A stretch of 64,000 bases of DNA, taken from positions 8,779,187 to 8,843,186 of the forward strand of contig NC_088206.1 of NCBI RefSeq assembly GCF_037126465.1. The letters are read 5' to 3'. The notes beneath the pieces were generated by a model, which saw only the letters and a list, made by a program, of their open reading frames with translations, searched no databases and was not told the origin of the DNA. Below are positions 33,580 to 45,372 of the stretch, one piece after another (position 1 is the stretch's first letter; each line of letters starts with the position of its first letter). The stretch is from Ornithodoros turicata. Taxonomy: Eukaryota; Arthropoda; Arachnida; Ixodida; Argasidae. Made by a program: the position numbers and the translations under genes.

Positions 33580-35961
33580 CGTATGCTTTCACTTGTACAC
33601 GAGGGCCAAAAATTTGTGTCTTGAGGTTCACTCACTCCCACTACAGGCCGCAGCGTCTGCGTCTATCGCGGCATGCACGGACGCCCCGTATTCACGGTGC
33701 ACCGCGCAGTGGCGTCTTCTCGAACCAGAGGGGACCCCAACAACCTAAGAAACCCGTATCGTGTTCGTTGTCTATGAGCGAAGCATGCATTTGTGAAAGA
33801 CTTTTTGGCCCAGAGGATTCGCCCTGAATGTAGCTCTAATAAAATACCAGTGTATCGTTGGCTAATGGTCATGCGCTGAAATCGGAAGACGTCGCCCACC
33901 GCGACTGGGGAGATCCGGGGAGGGGGGGGGGGGGTTGCAACGAGGTCGTCTATATTTTTTTATGGGCAGTAGGCTGGCGAAGTTTGGGAAACACTGATGT
34001 ACGGAAATCCCTTTATATAACACTTGGAGTGTCTGAAATCCTCAGAATGAGCGGAATATCTGTTCTCATAAAATCATAGAATATCACTAGTGTTTGCTTT
34101 GTAAAAGCGTGGGGTCGCTTGGCAGTCTGACGGATGTTGCCTTTACCTGTCAGAAGATTCTGCCCGCCGCTTCTAACTGAATATCTGACGGTCACGCGAG
34201 CTGCGGGACCCTCACTATAGGGGCGCCACTGTGCCGCCTCTTGGTGGGGATCCTCGTTTCTGTTTCGTTTTGCTACTTACAATAAAACTGTCATATTGGA
34301 ATGAAAATGCGATTTACTTGGAACACATCTGTCGCTTTCGTCGTGCATTATCAGGAAAGATCATCGCTGGACAGCGTCTTACGCGATTAATGCCTTGATA
34401 CGCAATGCGATGTGCGAATACTGCCCGGGAATATCCCCACGACGCGGTTCGTTCACCGAACACCAGGGGGCGGCTGCCAAACCTCTCGGCGCCAATACTG
34501 CGTTATATTGCTAACTACGTCGCACTGCCGCACGCTTCCCTGTGTTGCAGCAAAGCGACCGAACGCCTTCTACAAGCATTCCTTCCTTCATTCAAATGTT
34601 TACATGTCGTTACGCGGCGTTTCAGAAGTGCGCAGAAATACGGCAACTTCCGAGTACGACCTTCGTACAGCGCGTTATTCCTCGCATAGCCTGTTGCCGT
34701 TTCCTCAAGAAAGTCCATTAAAGCAAGAAAGAGAACGCAAGATGTAGACGGTCCTTTAACGATGATCGTAGTCCTGCAACAAAAATAGTTGCTGTGTCAT
34801 TGCCATGCCGTGTGTTCTTGTAGTCGTCACCGGGTGTATGATTTGGAATCAGTCATGCGATTGATCCAAGCTGCTGTGTCTTGAATGATGTCCGCTTGCA
34901 GAACTGCGTTAGGTGACGTCTGCTTCCTCGTAGTTTTCAAAGTTACGTTCTTGCCGTTTGAAAGCGTTGAAGACACGACGGTGCACGCTGGCGCCATTGG
35001 GCTGATGTCTCTCTCTCTCGCTGCAATCACTCGTACGTTGTGCGCGACTCTACGTGCCAGGGCTTGGAATCCTAATCCTCTACTCCTCCTGGCATATGTT
35101 CTTTTCAAGTTCTTCTCCTGCCCCTTTAAGCCCCATGGAAACAGCGCGAAGCATCCGACAGATTACTCGCTACCCTTTCTCCATTTCCATTACGCTGTCC
35201 TTTCTAATTTTAGACAGATTTTTTTTAGAGGGCCGGCGGTAAGCGGGGCAGGTAACATCCATCAGGCGACGGTGAACCCCGCGAAGGAAATGCAGTCAGA
35301 GAATTACAAGCCAGGTTTAGTCCCACACACAATGGAGCTCTGATTTGGCCAAATTCGGCGACGAGGAGAGAACCCCATGCTTGATGCGGCACGCGAGAGA
35401 AACGCACACACAAAATGATGTCTCGGAGATGGGTATCATCTGTGTGACGGCTGTTCGGCGAAGCTTTGTCTTTGCCTTCTGAGCGGAAGCTTATTTATCT
35501 GCAGGTTTATAATGGGACGCACGTGTTTCTGTGAAGTTGTGGCACAACCTTTCCTAGGCCGTGGAAGTTTTTGTGTACACGTAGAATTTCATGATTGCGC
35601 CCATCTCACGTCGCATCGAAGCACAAGGTCAATGTCCCAACACGAGCGTCGAGCTTCAAGCTTAACAACCGTTTTATGATTTTCTTGAGTTTAATCCACG
35701 ACTATTGAATCGCATAGTTCTTTCGTAGTTCCTTCAAGGTGTGATGGGTACAGGAAGTGTCCAGTTTGCGGAAATGCAAGCCACTCACAGTTCTGCCGAC
35801 ATGTTTTCACTCTTTCTCTCGCTCTGTCTTTTGTCGTAGCCCAAATATCGTTTCCTTCCCTTGATTTAGCACTCAACGTTGTACAACTGAGCATGTTTTG
35901 CTTCTATATTGGTTCTGCTCCTGTGCCACATTAAAGACAACTTGCTGTCGGACATACTATA
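33580..35961. other. unannotated stretch
   Basis: A G-run near 33919 is seen. Frames around 34827-35343 are open on both strands with passable codon use, but neither translation is recognised. No gene called. Confidence 0.35.
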
Positions 35962-36262
35962 GTGTCGTCCAACTTAAGAAGGAAACGAAATCTAGTCCGT
36001 CATCTACATACGCCGTTGGAGATAAGGAGGCACAATAGCGAGCCAGGAGAAGTACGGCAGCGCCACCGTGGGGGAGGACTCGCGTAGTGTCATGCGGCCA
36101 GTCTTTACAGACAGTACGGAAGCAGAGTGAGTGAGATGGATTACATTATCTCGCGGAGGGAGGAGAGTGACGTCTCTCTTGCCAGCCATTATACCTGCGG
36201 CGCAGTAATATTTCGAGAGTTGACGGACTAGATTTTCGTTTCCTTCTTAAGTTGAACGCGAC
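35962..36262. mobile_element. TA-flanked MITE, 301 bp
   Basis: The inverted ends of about 42 bp start gtgtcgtccaacttaagaag on the left and gtcgcgttcaacttaagaag (complement) on the right, continuing aaacgaaatctagtccgtca. TA lies on each side (35960-35961, 36263-36264). No ORF. Tc1/mariner-like by target only. Confidence 0.8.
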
Positions 36263-37404
36263 TACAGTTAGGCTACTAAAGAGACGGTCATATCCAGAAA
36301 CCCATATATGCAACAGATACCGCTATATGTTCGGCACCGGTCGACAATCTACCAGGCTAATTTAATTGTTTCATCCGAAAAGTGCTTGATATTAAAGAAA
36401 CCAATTTTTGTAGATGAGCGATGCTCCCACAACTACGGAGGCTCCGGCGATAATGAGATCAGCGTGACGTCACTCCCTAACAAGAGGAGTGAGAGGGCCC
36501 CGCTCACAGCAGACAGGCGCCGTCCGGACGCTCGCACCGCCGCGGCATCCCTTTTCTCAAGGCCGTGCTCTAATTGGGGCTGTAGGGAATGACGTTTTCG
36601 CCTTTTTCCAGAGAGGGTATTCCAGCCTACTCTCAACATCCTGCGTCTGCTCCTGTCATGTATTCCATCGCATAGCGGTCAGACGACACCACTATTTCGC
36701 GTGCGATTTTCGATATTGTGGTCAGTGGTCAACGAGGAATAAAATGACACCGTAGTTTCGAAATGGTCTGGTACGGATGCGACCGTTTTTAAACGTTTTT
36801 GGAATGCGTAAATGCGTAGCAAGTCCTTCAAGGGCACTAATCAAGCAGTACTCGACATACGGGCAACCCATGGGACCAAGCAAGGAACGGCACCCACAAG
36901 CTTGCCCGCCGTACTACATTTTCTTCCGAGGGTCCTTATTGATCCCACTTGTAAAGTACCGAGCTTGAAACAACGCCGAAGATGGCTTACTACACGAACA
37001 AGGAACTATATCGTGTTTCGTGACAGGATGAAACGGTGCTTGTCTTTCCCTCTCTATTATCCTTCTCTCGGCGAGCCCCAGCCCAGGAGCTCCGTGGGGA
37101 TCGATACGGCGGCGGCCAAGTCGTCTCTCCCAGGGGTTCAGTGAACTTCCTTCGATGTGTATGCGGCTCCACGTCCAGCAATTGGCACGGTTCTGGCATT
37201 GTTCGATCCGCGGCCCGAACGCATTTGGAAGTGTGGGTTAATTGGCTGAGGTCACTCTTCGTCCCGGCCTGTGTCCGCACCACGTCAGTCGCACGTGTCG
37301 GTCGAATTATTTCGAGACCAGAGTACAAATTGCAATCTTCCTGCCTGGTAGTCCTGCGTGTAAGCCGGTGACTTGTACAGCAGCCATTACACATACCAGT
37401 GCCC
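36263..37404. other. unannotated stretch
   Basis: TGACGTCA at 36465. GC-rich 37070-37370 has open frames on both strands; the translations are unfamiliar. Confidence 0.35.
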
Positions 37405-37665
37405 ATGGGCGCCGCCGGGATTTTTTTCCAGGTGGAGGAGGGGTGGAAGAATGTTTGGGGGGTTCGCGGTACGGGATCAGCATCTAATTCTGTGCGTCGA
37501 CTTACATTGACTTGGCTCAGAAACCCTACGTGTCGGGAACGTAGAGAGAAAAAAAGGAATCATAATTTGTGATTGTGTTTCAACGGAACGTTTACTTGCT
37601 GGAGCCGGGGGGGGGGGGGCAACCCCCCCCCCTTTTAGTGACGGCGTCAACGCCAGTGCCTCTGG
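37405..37665. repeat. possible hAT-like element with G/C-run interior
   Basis: The left side atgggcgccgccgggatttt, then ccaggtggaggagg, and right side gtgacggcgtcaacgccagtg could be inverted ends (CACTGGCG..CGCC type). Runs of G then C lie at 37606-37631. The match between ends is poor and no TSD is certain. Confidence 0.3.
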
Positions 37666-37851
37666 GTGCCAACAATTTGTTGAAGTAAATAAAAATAAAA
37701 TAAACAAATTGCGTTGACTCGATGCTTCAAAGTCATTCTAGCATTGTGTCGGTATCTTGTGGGTGTCGAGACCCCATTGATCGTTGACTGGGCGTGGTCG
37801 CAAGAACAGTTCGCCAGCTTGCCTGCAGACTAATGTTTTTTTTTTTTTCCA
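37666..37851. other. unannotated stretch
   Basis: AT-rich short segment and T-run; nothing recognised. Confidence 0.4.
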
Positions 37852-38753
37852 GAGGTTGGAACTGAACCCGAGCCAATTTTTTTTTTCTCGCGTTGAACCA
37901 AACCGGAACTGAACCGAATTTTTTTTTTTTTTTTTTTTGTGGTTACCGGTTCGGGAAACGGTTCAGACGTAATGTGTGTTGTGAGAGATCCGAACCTGGA
38001 CTTACACAGCGGACTGAGCCTCGTTGCCAAACGAATCCGAAACCGAAACTGAACAAAACAAAACTGCAAAGTGTGCGACGTATTTCGTATTTCTTCCTCG
38101 CAGCGTTCATTCAGTTGTGTTAGTTTTGCGGTCGGGCTTCGCTTTATTTCACCAACTAAGGTAACGCCCGTCATTCATACTTCTTACTTCGGACACCAAA
38201 TGTAAATGACAATTGTGTTGGAGATCGCGCTATGGCGAGTCAAATTTCGTGCTCCCAAAGAAGAAAAAGTGGCGTCTATGTGGTCAGAAAGGACAAGAAG
38301 CGCCATTTGTCGTGTTTTATTTTTCTTCTTCCTTTTGGTAGTTGCAGGCTTCCTTGTACGCAATTTTGTCGTCCAGCGACGTACCCCAAATTTTCATTTT
38401 GGGCCGTGAAAATAATGGCCAGTCCATGTGCAGGATTTAACATGGTGTATACGATGAGTGAACATAGACAGTACAGTATGCTGCCGTAGCGTTACACCTG
38501 AAATGCAGACCTGTATCACGCAGTGTTGCTGTTGAGCACTCCTGTGTCGGCAACAACAAAAGTACATTTGTGAAATCTGAGCATCGTACGGATGTGCTTG
38601 ATTTTGACCCATGGCAATCCGCTCGAAATTCAGTTTTCTGAATCGGTTTAAACCGGTTCCGACCGATGTTTTGCGCTGCTGCGGAGCTGAACCCGAACCG
38701 AACCAATATGCCTGAACCCGAACCGAACCGAAACACATAACGGTTCTGACCCT
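37852..38753. repeat. degenerate element rich in GAACCGAACCG motifs
   Basis: The first ~200 bp (gaaccaaaccggaactgaac, ccgaaaccgaaactgaac) and last ~130 bp (gaacccgaaccgaacc twice) share motifs. Candidate ends are cagaggttggaactgaaccc and the complement cagggtcagaaccg. The middle is unrelated. A hAT-like origin is a guess. Confidence 0.3.
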
Positions 38754-39592
38754 GGTTTTGTCCATCAAATTGGCCGGTACTCCGCGCATATATTGTATGT
38801 GTCTTTCGAGTTGCATGTCGCTCGATGTACCTATATTGGCACCGTCCTCCTGCCTGATTTCACTGAATTTCGAAATTCCTTTCCAAAATTAATTGCCACC
38901 ACCAATACTGCCCATCGCCTCTCCAATGATCTCTGTCTACGAAGTTTTCTTTCTTTATTATTATTATTTTATTTTTTTATTTTTTTATTTATTTATTTAT
39001 TTATTTATTTTTTGAACACGGTTACTTGAAGTGAAATTCATTTCACAGGAGGCGCCTTCCTGCGAATAATTGCCTGATTTAGTTGATGAAATGCGCTTCA
39101 TTTGCTATAATGAGTGTGGACTCCGTAACTGTGCGATGAAGCTACATTCTTCGCGCCTGGGGTCTTGGGGTTGAGCTGCACGTGTTATGTCTCCCAGCTG
39201 TTCGTTGTGTCTTCTTGAGAGGGTCAGTCTGGAATATCCGGTCGACTTTTCAAGGAAAAGCATGCACTATTCTTGGGCGTAGAAGGGCGTAACGAACGAA
39301 TCTGAATTCTTTCAATTCCTTGAATTGCAAGCACTTCACAGGAGACGTACTAATCCATTGCTTTGAGTGCTTTGAATTGCAATTCGTTAAACGAACACGA
39401 TTGAATAGCGCGCTTAGAGCGCTTTGGAGTAGCCAGTTCTGACTGGGTCTGGACTAACCTCTCCATATTCTCCTTTCGACTTCGACTTCTTTCATATCCA
39501 ATCCAATCCAATAGCGTGTCTACTTTCGGTTTCACGTTGACGCACAAATGCGGGGCGTAGCTTCTTTTTCTTTTAATGCCTCACAGAAGGTA
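38754..39592. other. unannotated stretch; (TTTA)n near 38964-39014
   Basis: A TTTA/T-rich microsatellite is present. No gene. Confidence 0.45.
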
Positions 39593-40223
39593 TGAGAGCA
39601 GCATAGATGTCGCTTTTGCAGTTGAGTTATACGGCCACGCGGAAACTTGAAGATGACTAATTTCCTAAAATTCATTAATTAACTGCTTCATTTTAGGGAA
39701 TTTTTTTGCAAAAGCGAGCTAGCAGAATAGGAGACAATCCTCGTTCAAACAAAGCCATTCTTTCTTTTAAACATCGTGAAACGAGCGCGTGCGGTGTGCT
39801 ACGCAAATGAGCCGAAACCGAAACCGCGCGCCTCAGGAGCGCATCGCCTTCGCCATTGGCCAGCTGAGCGGCACCTACTCCAATCATCTGCATCGCTCCA
39901 AATCACGTGGCCCTCTGACGTGGAATGAGCGCTGTGCTCTCTGCGCTCCCTGTCGCCGCGGTTTCGGCTCATTTGCATATCGAAATTCGGCTATGGATAT
40001 TTCAGCGCACGTGCGAGGGCTCTTTTTTTTTTTATATGGAATGGCTTTCAACGAGTATTTTCCCCGATTCTGCTACCTCGCTTTTGCCCGAAATCGCCTA
40101 ATTCAAGAGCTAATGAATTTAGGTAGTTATAGTCATCTTGTAGTTACATACTTTTTTTTTTCGAGGGAATGCCCGCCTGGCCGTATAAACTCGACAACAA
40201 AAGTGACATCTATGCTGCTTTCA
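39593..40223. mobile_element. fold-back element with ~200-bp inverted arms (631 bp)
   Basis: The ends tgagagcagcatagatgtcg and the complement tgaaagcagcatagatgtca are flanked by TA (39591-39592, 40224-40225). Arms continue through caaaagcgag(c/g)tagcagaat and end at gcaaatgagccgaaaccg (39803-39820) pairing with 39959-39976. A central ~140 bp, GC-rich and unpaired, is left. Arms are diverged by indels, so it is old. No ORF. Confidence 0.75.
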
Positions 40224-40225
40224 TA

Positions 40226-43157
40226 GATTTTTGTTTATAAAAGCAAATCTGTAAAGGATTAAAAATACGCCCTGTACAATGCTCGGTTCTTCGAAAGCAA
40301 AAAAAAAAAAAACTCAGTTAAAATAAATGTGAGAAAGAGCCGCAAGACGACGTAGATATTTTGTACAAACGCACGCACCCTACCTCAGCGACCTCTCCGG
40401 TGGGGGCGCGGGGTAACTGATTCGTGACGTGTAGTGCAGAAGCTCTTCACGTGATCAATCGTCCGATATATCTATTTTGATCACCTTCACCCCATTTCTA
40501 GGACCCGCTCTCCATTTCTTACACTTCGTTCACTTCTTCTCGCGTTACACATTCTGGGATGCCTCCCTTTTCGATGGCTTGCTTGGAAGCTTTTGGTTTT
40601 AGGAATGCGGTGGTCTTTGTCGAGTGATGCCAGTGTGCACATAGCAGCAGCTGTGAATTGAGGCTCTACACGTGGTTATGTTTTTCATGCGGTATAAGCA
40701 CAGTTGAGCTGGTGAGAAAGTTCTGTTACTACTGGTACAAGCCTGTGCGTGGTCTTTGCACGCTCAGGCTTCTGTTAGTATGCAGATTGCCTGTGCAGTG
40801 CGAGCGCTGATCTATTTTTAAAGTACTGCTGAAACAGAGATATAGTGTAGACACCAGGTGATAAGCCTCTAGATAACGAGTGCTGTAAATTATGTTGCTC
40901 CGCAGCGCAGCTAGTAGATCGTGTGATAGAAGAAGTAAATAGGGAAGAACGGTTAAGTCGTAAGTCGAATTTTTTTGTGTGTGATGTCGACGTACACGTG
41001 GCTCCTTGGCGTGCTTCATGACGTCCTATCAGAAAGTTGAACTGAATTTCTCTTGTCAGTGTTATATGTTAGTGTTCTTACCCAAGCGCTCTCCAATCAC
41101 TACATACCACTTTTCCCTTCTTTTGTCTTCTTTTTTTACTTCTCCGTGAACCCGGAAGCCCATATAGGACTAGAATGGATTAGTACTTCTCCTGTGAAGT
41201 GCTTCCGCCGGTACTCCAAGCTTTCGGCAAAGTGCAATGCATCTACTGCACTGCGTACGCACTTCCGCAGGGTCACTGCATCTCAGAACGAGAAAGAGTG
41301 TTGGTTGACGTCACTGATAGGGGATAATGGAAACTCTCTCATGCGCGGCCTTGAAGTTTAGTCAGTATTCTTTTTTTTTTATCTTTCGAGAATTCTGGCG
41401 TGAACATATTATAGTTGAACGGAACCTCTTCACGCCAACGCGATATAAAACTCGACCCCTTATCAGTTCCGCCCGCGAAATTGTCTTTTTTCCTCTCTCT
41501 TTGTTTTTCTCTTTTTCTTTGGGGGGGGGGGGACAGCACGCCGCCATCTTCCCAATTCCCCTTGACAGTTCCCATAAATACGATCGCCCAGCGTACCACA
41601 AAGTCAGATGACAAAGAAAAAAAAATGGGGGAAGAAAAGTGGGCAAAAGGATAGTTCATGGACGAGAGGCAAATGAGAGCAGCCATTCCAAATTATCTCT
41701 CTTGCACCAATACATTCTCATGCCCCATTACTTCCCGGAATAAAGTACCAAAACCGAAAGTGCAAAAAAACAATTACGCGCCCTGTAACCATAGCAACGC
41801 GCCGACGGCCAGCAGCTTTTTGGCGCCAGAGACTTCGGGCTCCCTCCTTCCTTTTTTTTTTTTTTTTTCGTTCTTTCCTGACGCGCCAGCAGACGATGAC
41901 CTACTGCCACACGTCACGCATGACGTCACAGACTCCTCTTCTCTCGCCTTCAGACTGGAGGCAGACCGAGAGCGCGCGGCTGGCGCATCGCCCAGCGACT
42001 TTTTGCGCGCGCCGATCCATTTTGAGCGTCTCGCAGGCGGTCGTCTTCGCGCGTTTGAACTCACCAATTAAAAGCGTAAAAGTTACAAGAGAAAGGGATT
42101 CTCAACTGCACAGAAACGTTCGGGGTAGACAACGAAAAAAACAAGAAAAAGAAGAAAGAAAGTGTCTTGGAGGAAGAAGTTGGAGTTGAGGGCTTTACGC
42201 CGCCATCTGCGAGTGCTGTTCCTAGTCTTTTCTTTTTTTTTAACGTTGGCGCCTTTTGTCCGACGTGCCTTCGCGCTGAGCGTGCTTTATGGCACGTGCT
42301 CTTTTTTTTTTTTTTTTTTTCGGCGGCAGGAGGGGGTTACGAAATCTAGTGACACATTTAGTTTTACCACTACTTTCGGAAGCGACGATGACTTCTGTTT
42401 CGTCGTTTGTGGTATGCAACTGTTTTGCGAGGGGGAGAGAGAGTACCCGAAACCGGATGTTAGGGGGGGGAGGGGGACATTGGTAGATTTCCTCATATGG
42501 CTACGAAATGAGTGCAGGGCTGGTTCCGTTGTCGTGGCTATAGTTACGTGGTGGGTAATGAGTTGTTGCAACGGGCGTAAAAAAGATGGTATGCCAGATG
42601 TCGTTCAGTGGGAACGGGACGTTCTGTGTTAGTAATGCCTTTACGTAAAAAAAAAAAAAAAAAAAAAAAAACTGGTCAGTGCGAAGTCACTGCTCTTGAG
42701 AAGTGGCTGCCGTCGTGAATCATTGTGAGCGAAAAGAAAAAAAAAGTAGTAGGCGGCGTTCTATTCGTGAGTAATGAATATGACTGTGTGTCCTCGACTT
42801 GAGTCATGTTTGAATGGCACGACTTGGCACAGCCGATGACAAAAGGTTCTTAGCGTCATGTTCGTTATGCAGGAAATGCATACACGTGCGGAAATACTTT
42901 GCTCGTTTGTTTACGTGTGTAATAGGTTTTTCTGCATTGACCTCGTTTCACTTTTTTTGTAAACAAAAAAACTCTTCCCTGTACAATGTAGCTTCGCTTC
43001 GCTTATGGCTTGCACTTGTTCACCTTCCATTCCAGTTGGAGCGCACAATAGCTTACAGGTTACAGCAAAGTTTGAGAATCGGGCAACAGCCGACTCTGTT
43101 AGCCCAGTGTGGGGTGTCGTATCTAGCGAAGAATATTTAATATATAACAGTATAATA
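40226..43157. other. unannotated stretch, many homopolymer runs
   Basis: A-run near 40300, G-run 41520-41532, T-runs near 41855 and 42302, A-run 42645-42670. TGACGTCA at 41306 and 41921. No protein recognised in the frames here. Confidence 0.4.
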
Positions 43158-43504
43158 CAGTGAACCCTCGTTATTATGACCGTGGTCGTTCCCGAGAATT
43201 TTGGTCATACAGTGAACCCTCGTTAATATGACCCCCGATAATCTGACATACGCGCTTTACGACCATACTCATGGGGAACAATGCAATGAAACCTCTGCAA
43301 ATCCCCCTCGTTAATATGACAATTCCGCATTATGAACAAAATTCTCGGGAACGACCACGGTCATAATAACCAGGGTTCACTGTAATGCGGAATTGTCATA
43401 TTAACGGGGGGATTTGCAGAGGTTTCATTGCATTGTTCCCCAGGAGTATGGTCGTAAAGCGCGTATGTCAGATTATCGGGGGTCATATTAACGAGGGTTC
43501 ACTG
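43158..43504 (-). mobile_element. CAGTGAACCCTCG MITE interrupted by a copy of itself (host)
   Basis: The host fragments are 43158-43207 and 43385-43504, in minus orientation; together they restore an element like 43902-44066. TA lies outside both ends. The break is at a TA within the host, duplicated at 43208-43209 and 43383-43384. Confidence 0.85.
43210..43382 (+). mobile_element. CAGTGAACCCTCG MITE (nested copy, 173 bp)
   Basis: The ends cagtgaaccctcgttaatat and its near-complement are exact at the insertion junctions. Interior: cccccgataatctgacat, gcaatgaaacctctgcaaat, attctcgggaacgaccac. pogo/Tigger-like by TIR and TA. Confidence 0.88.
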
Positions 43505-43901
43505 TATATATATTAAATATAATAATATATAATATAATAATAATAATAATAAAGTGACCAAAAGCCTCCGCGTGTGGCTTGACGAGATCTGGTTCAGGTC
43601 TCTCTGTTCACACTCTGGCAGCCGTACAGTCCCCCCGAGAAAAATCTATTATGTAGTATACGATTTCCGAAGGAAATACGACCTCAGAATGTACCTAAAA
43701 ATAGACGTGGAAAACGCTACATATATAAACGTTTTACCGCCGAAGCGAATCACATTTGTCCAATATGTTTTTTCGCTTAATTTAACTTCCGTAATAAGAG
43801 GAAAACTTCCCCAAATGCGGGAATACAAAAAGACTCGCGAGGAAGCAGCTATACATTGCGTAAATTTAACTCTCTGTCTATTTATTAATGTCTCTAAATT
43901 A
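43505..43901. other. unannotated stretch between MITEs
   Basis: AT-rich (ataatataat repeats to about 43550). A plus frame through 43554-43907 is unfamiliar. Confidence 0.35.
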
Positions 43902-44066
43902 CAGTGAACCCTCGTTAATATGACCCCCGATAATCTGACATACGCGACCATACTCCGGAGGACAATGCAATGAAACCTCTGCAAATCCCCCTCGTTAATA
44001 TGACAATTCCGCATTATGAACAAAATTCTCGGGAACGACCACGGTCATAATAACGAGGGTTCACTG
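43902..44066 (+). mobile_element. CAGTGAACCCTCG MITE (165 bp, intact)
   Basis: Same ends and interior order as the nested copy, lacking an internal ctttac. TA at 43900-43901 and 44067-44068. It ends about 120 bp upstream of the TATA box at 44189. Confidence 0.88.
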
Positions 44067-44188
44067 TAATCTCTAGATTTAATGCGACTCTTTTTCCGGC
44101 ATCCGTTTCTCGCCGTCTGCGGCGCGAGCGGTGACGACGACGGCGACGAGCGCGCCCAAGAGAACACCCGGCGAACGCTTAAAAAAAA

Positions 44189-44221
44189 TATAAAAGGCCG
44201 CTCTCTCCCTCATTCTCATTT
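44189..44221 (+). promoter_or_regulatory. TATA-Inr core promoter candidate
   Basis: TATAAAAG (44189-44196) lies 29 bp before the A of TCATTT (44216-44221), which fits the arthropod Inr TCAKTY. The predicted start is 44218. A GC-rich stretch (44104-44160) lies upstream and a TGACGTCA at 44359 downstream. Only motif spacing supports this. Confidence 0.4.
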
Positions 44222-44519
44222 CAAGGCCGCCGGTTAGTTGGCTTCGCTTCGCCTTCTATGAAAAGAATACGAGTGCGAATTCCAGGAGCCCCTAGTCACA
44301 GCGGCCATTTTTGTTAGCCTCCGTCCCGTTAATAACCTTCGTCGTAGATTCACCTCGTGACGTCACTGGTTTTAGTTTTGGTTAGCGGTCCGTTTTTAGC
44401 CGGAGCGGAGTCGATTCGCGGAAGCATCGACCCGCAGTCGGTGACGTGTCCAGCGGACGTCGCTTGACTCGTCAGGAATGGCCCCACGCTGAGGTGTGTT
44501 CTCGATGGCAGCGGTGCAG
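44218..44519 (+). other. possible first exon (5' UTR plus MAAVQ)
   Basis: From the predicted start the sequence runs to ctcgATGGCAGCGGTGCAG|gtaatt. That gives an ATG at 44505 in a fair context, five codons (M-A-A-V-Q) and a plausible donor at 44520. Two short upstream ATGs precede it. I found no convincing second exon, so the gene, if real, is unidentified. Confidence 0.2.
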
Positions 44520-45000
44520 GTAATTTTGCTCGTAGAATGCGTAATGGCGGGAAACTTTTGTGTGTCAGGTTTCGAGGTTACGAGCAGAAATGACGTACCG
44601 CGATTGAGATTGGGAATACTGAAATGTCCCACAATCATGAGTGTCTGCACAGGTACTGGGAAGACTGTTTGAGATAATGTACGGTGATTTACAAAATGAA
44701 AAATAATCGGACCGGGCTTACGGACATAATGCAGAGCGGGGCATGGTGTAGACACTGAAATTTGCTGAAGTTGTGTACCTTTTGCGATACAGCGACTACT
44801 ATTAAACAAAAACCAGTAAACTCCTTGTTATCCCTTAGCAATTTCCTCGCATACCACAATGGTATCCTCGCGCTCTGTCTCTTACTAGCAGTGGTCGTAT
44901 ACGCTGTGCGGTATGTTAGCACCACTGTCGATGTGAACATTGGCATACTGTCTTCGTCTTGAGATTATACTTTGAAGTACTCAACTAGTATATGCTTAGT
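44520..45000. other. unannotated stretch (intron if the promoter is real)
   Basis: No feature recognised. A minus frame at 44809-44396 is open for 137 codons without resemblance to a known protein. Confidence 0.35.
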
Positions 45001-45372
45001 GACCGATTGGTAATTCGACGGTTAGGGTGGCGACATACTACGCTCGTGGAAATCTTCATTGATTTCTCTCACCTGAAGCTTCGATAATGTTCATCGAAAG
45101 CTTAATGATCGTTTGGTAATTCGACTTCAAATGGGTAATTCGAAAAATTAATGTCCGATTGGTAATTGGACGGTTAGAGTGGCGACACTACGCCCGTGGA
45201 ACAGTTCACTGAGTTGGCTCACCTGAAGCTTCAATAAGGTGTATCGGAAACTTAATTACCCATTGGTAATTTGAAAACTTGACCGATTGGTAATTCGATG
45301 GTTAGAGTTGAGACACTACGCTCGTCGAACTGTTCATTGATTTAATAAGGTGCATCGAAAACTTAGCAGCGA
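45001..45372 (+). repeat. tandem repeat, ~130-150 bp units, 2.6 copies
   Basis: Units start with (g)(a/t)ccgattggtaatt(c/g)ga at 45001, 45153 and 45281. Each continues cggttagagtggcgaca, ctacgc(t/c)cgt(g/c)ga and aaggtg(t/c)atcg. A shorter motif, ggtaattcga, recurs between them. Confidence 0.8.

Noticed and set aside
34827..35343. Gene in the GC-rich region open on both strands
   Set aside because: Both strands are open and neither translation is recognisable; no splice or promoter signal supports it.
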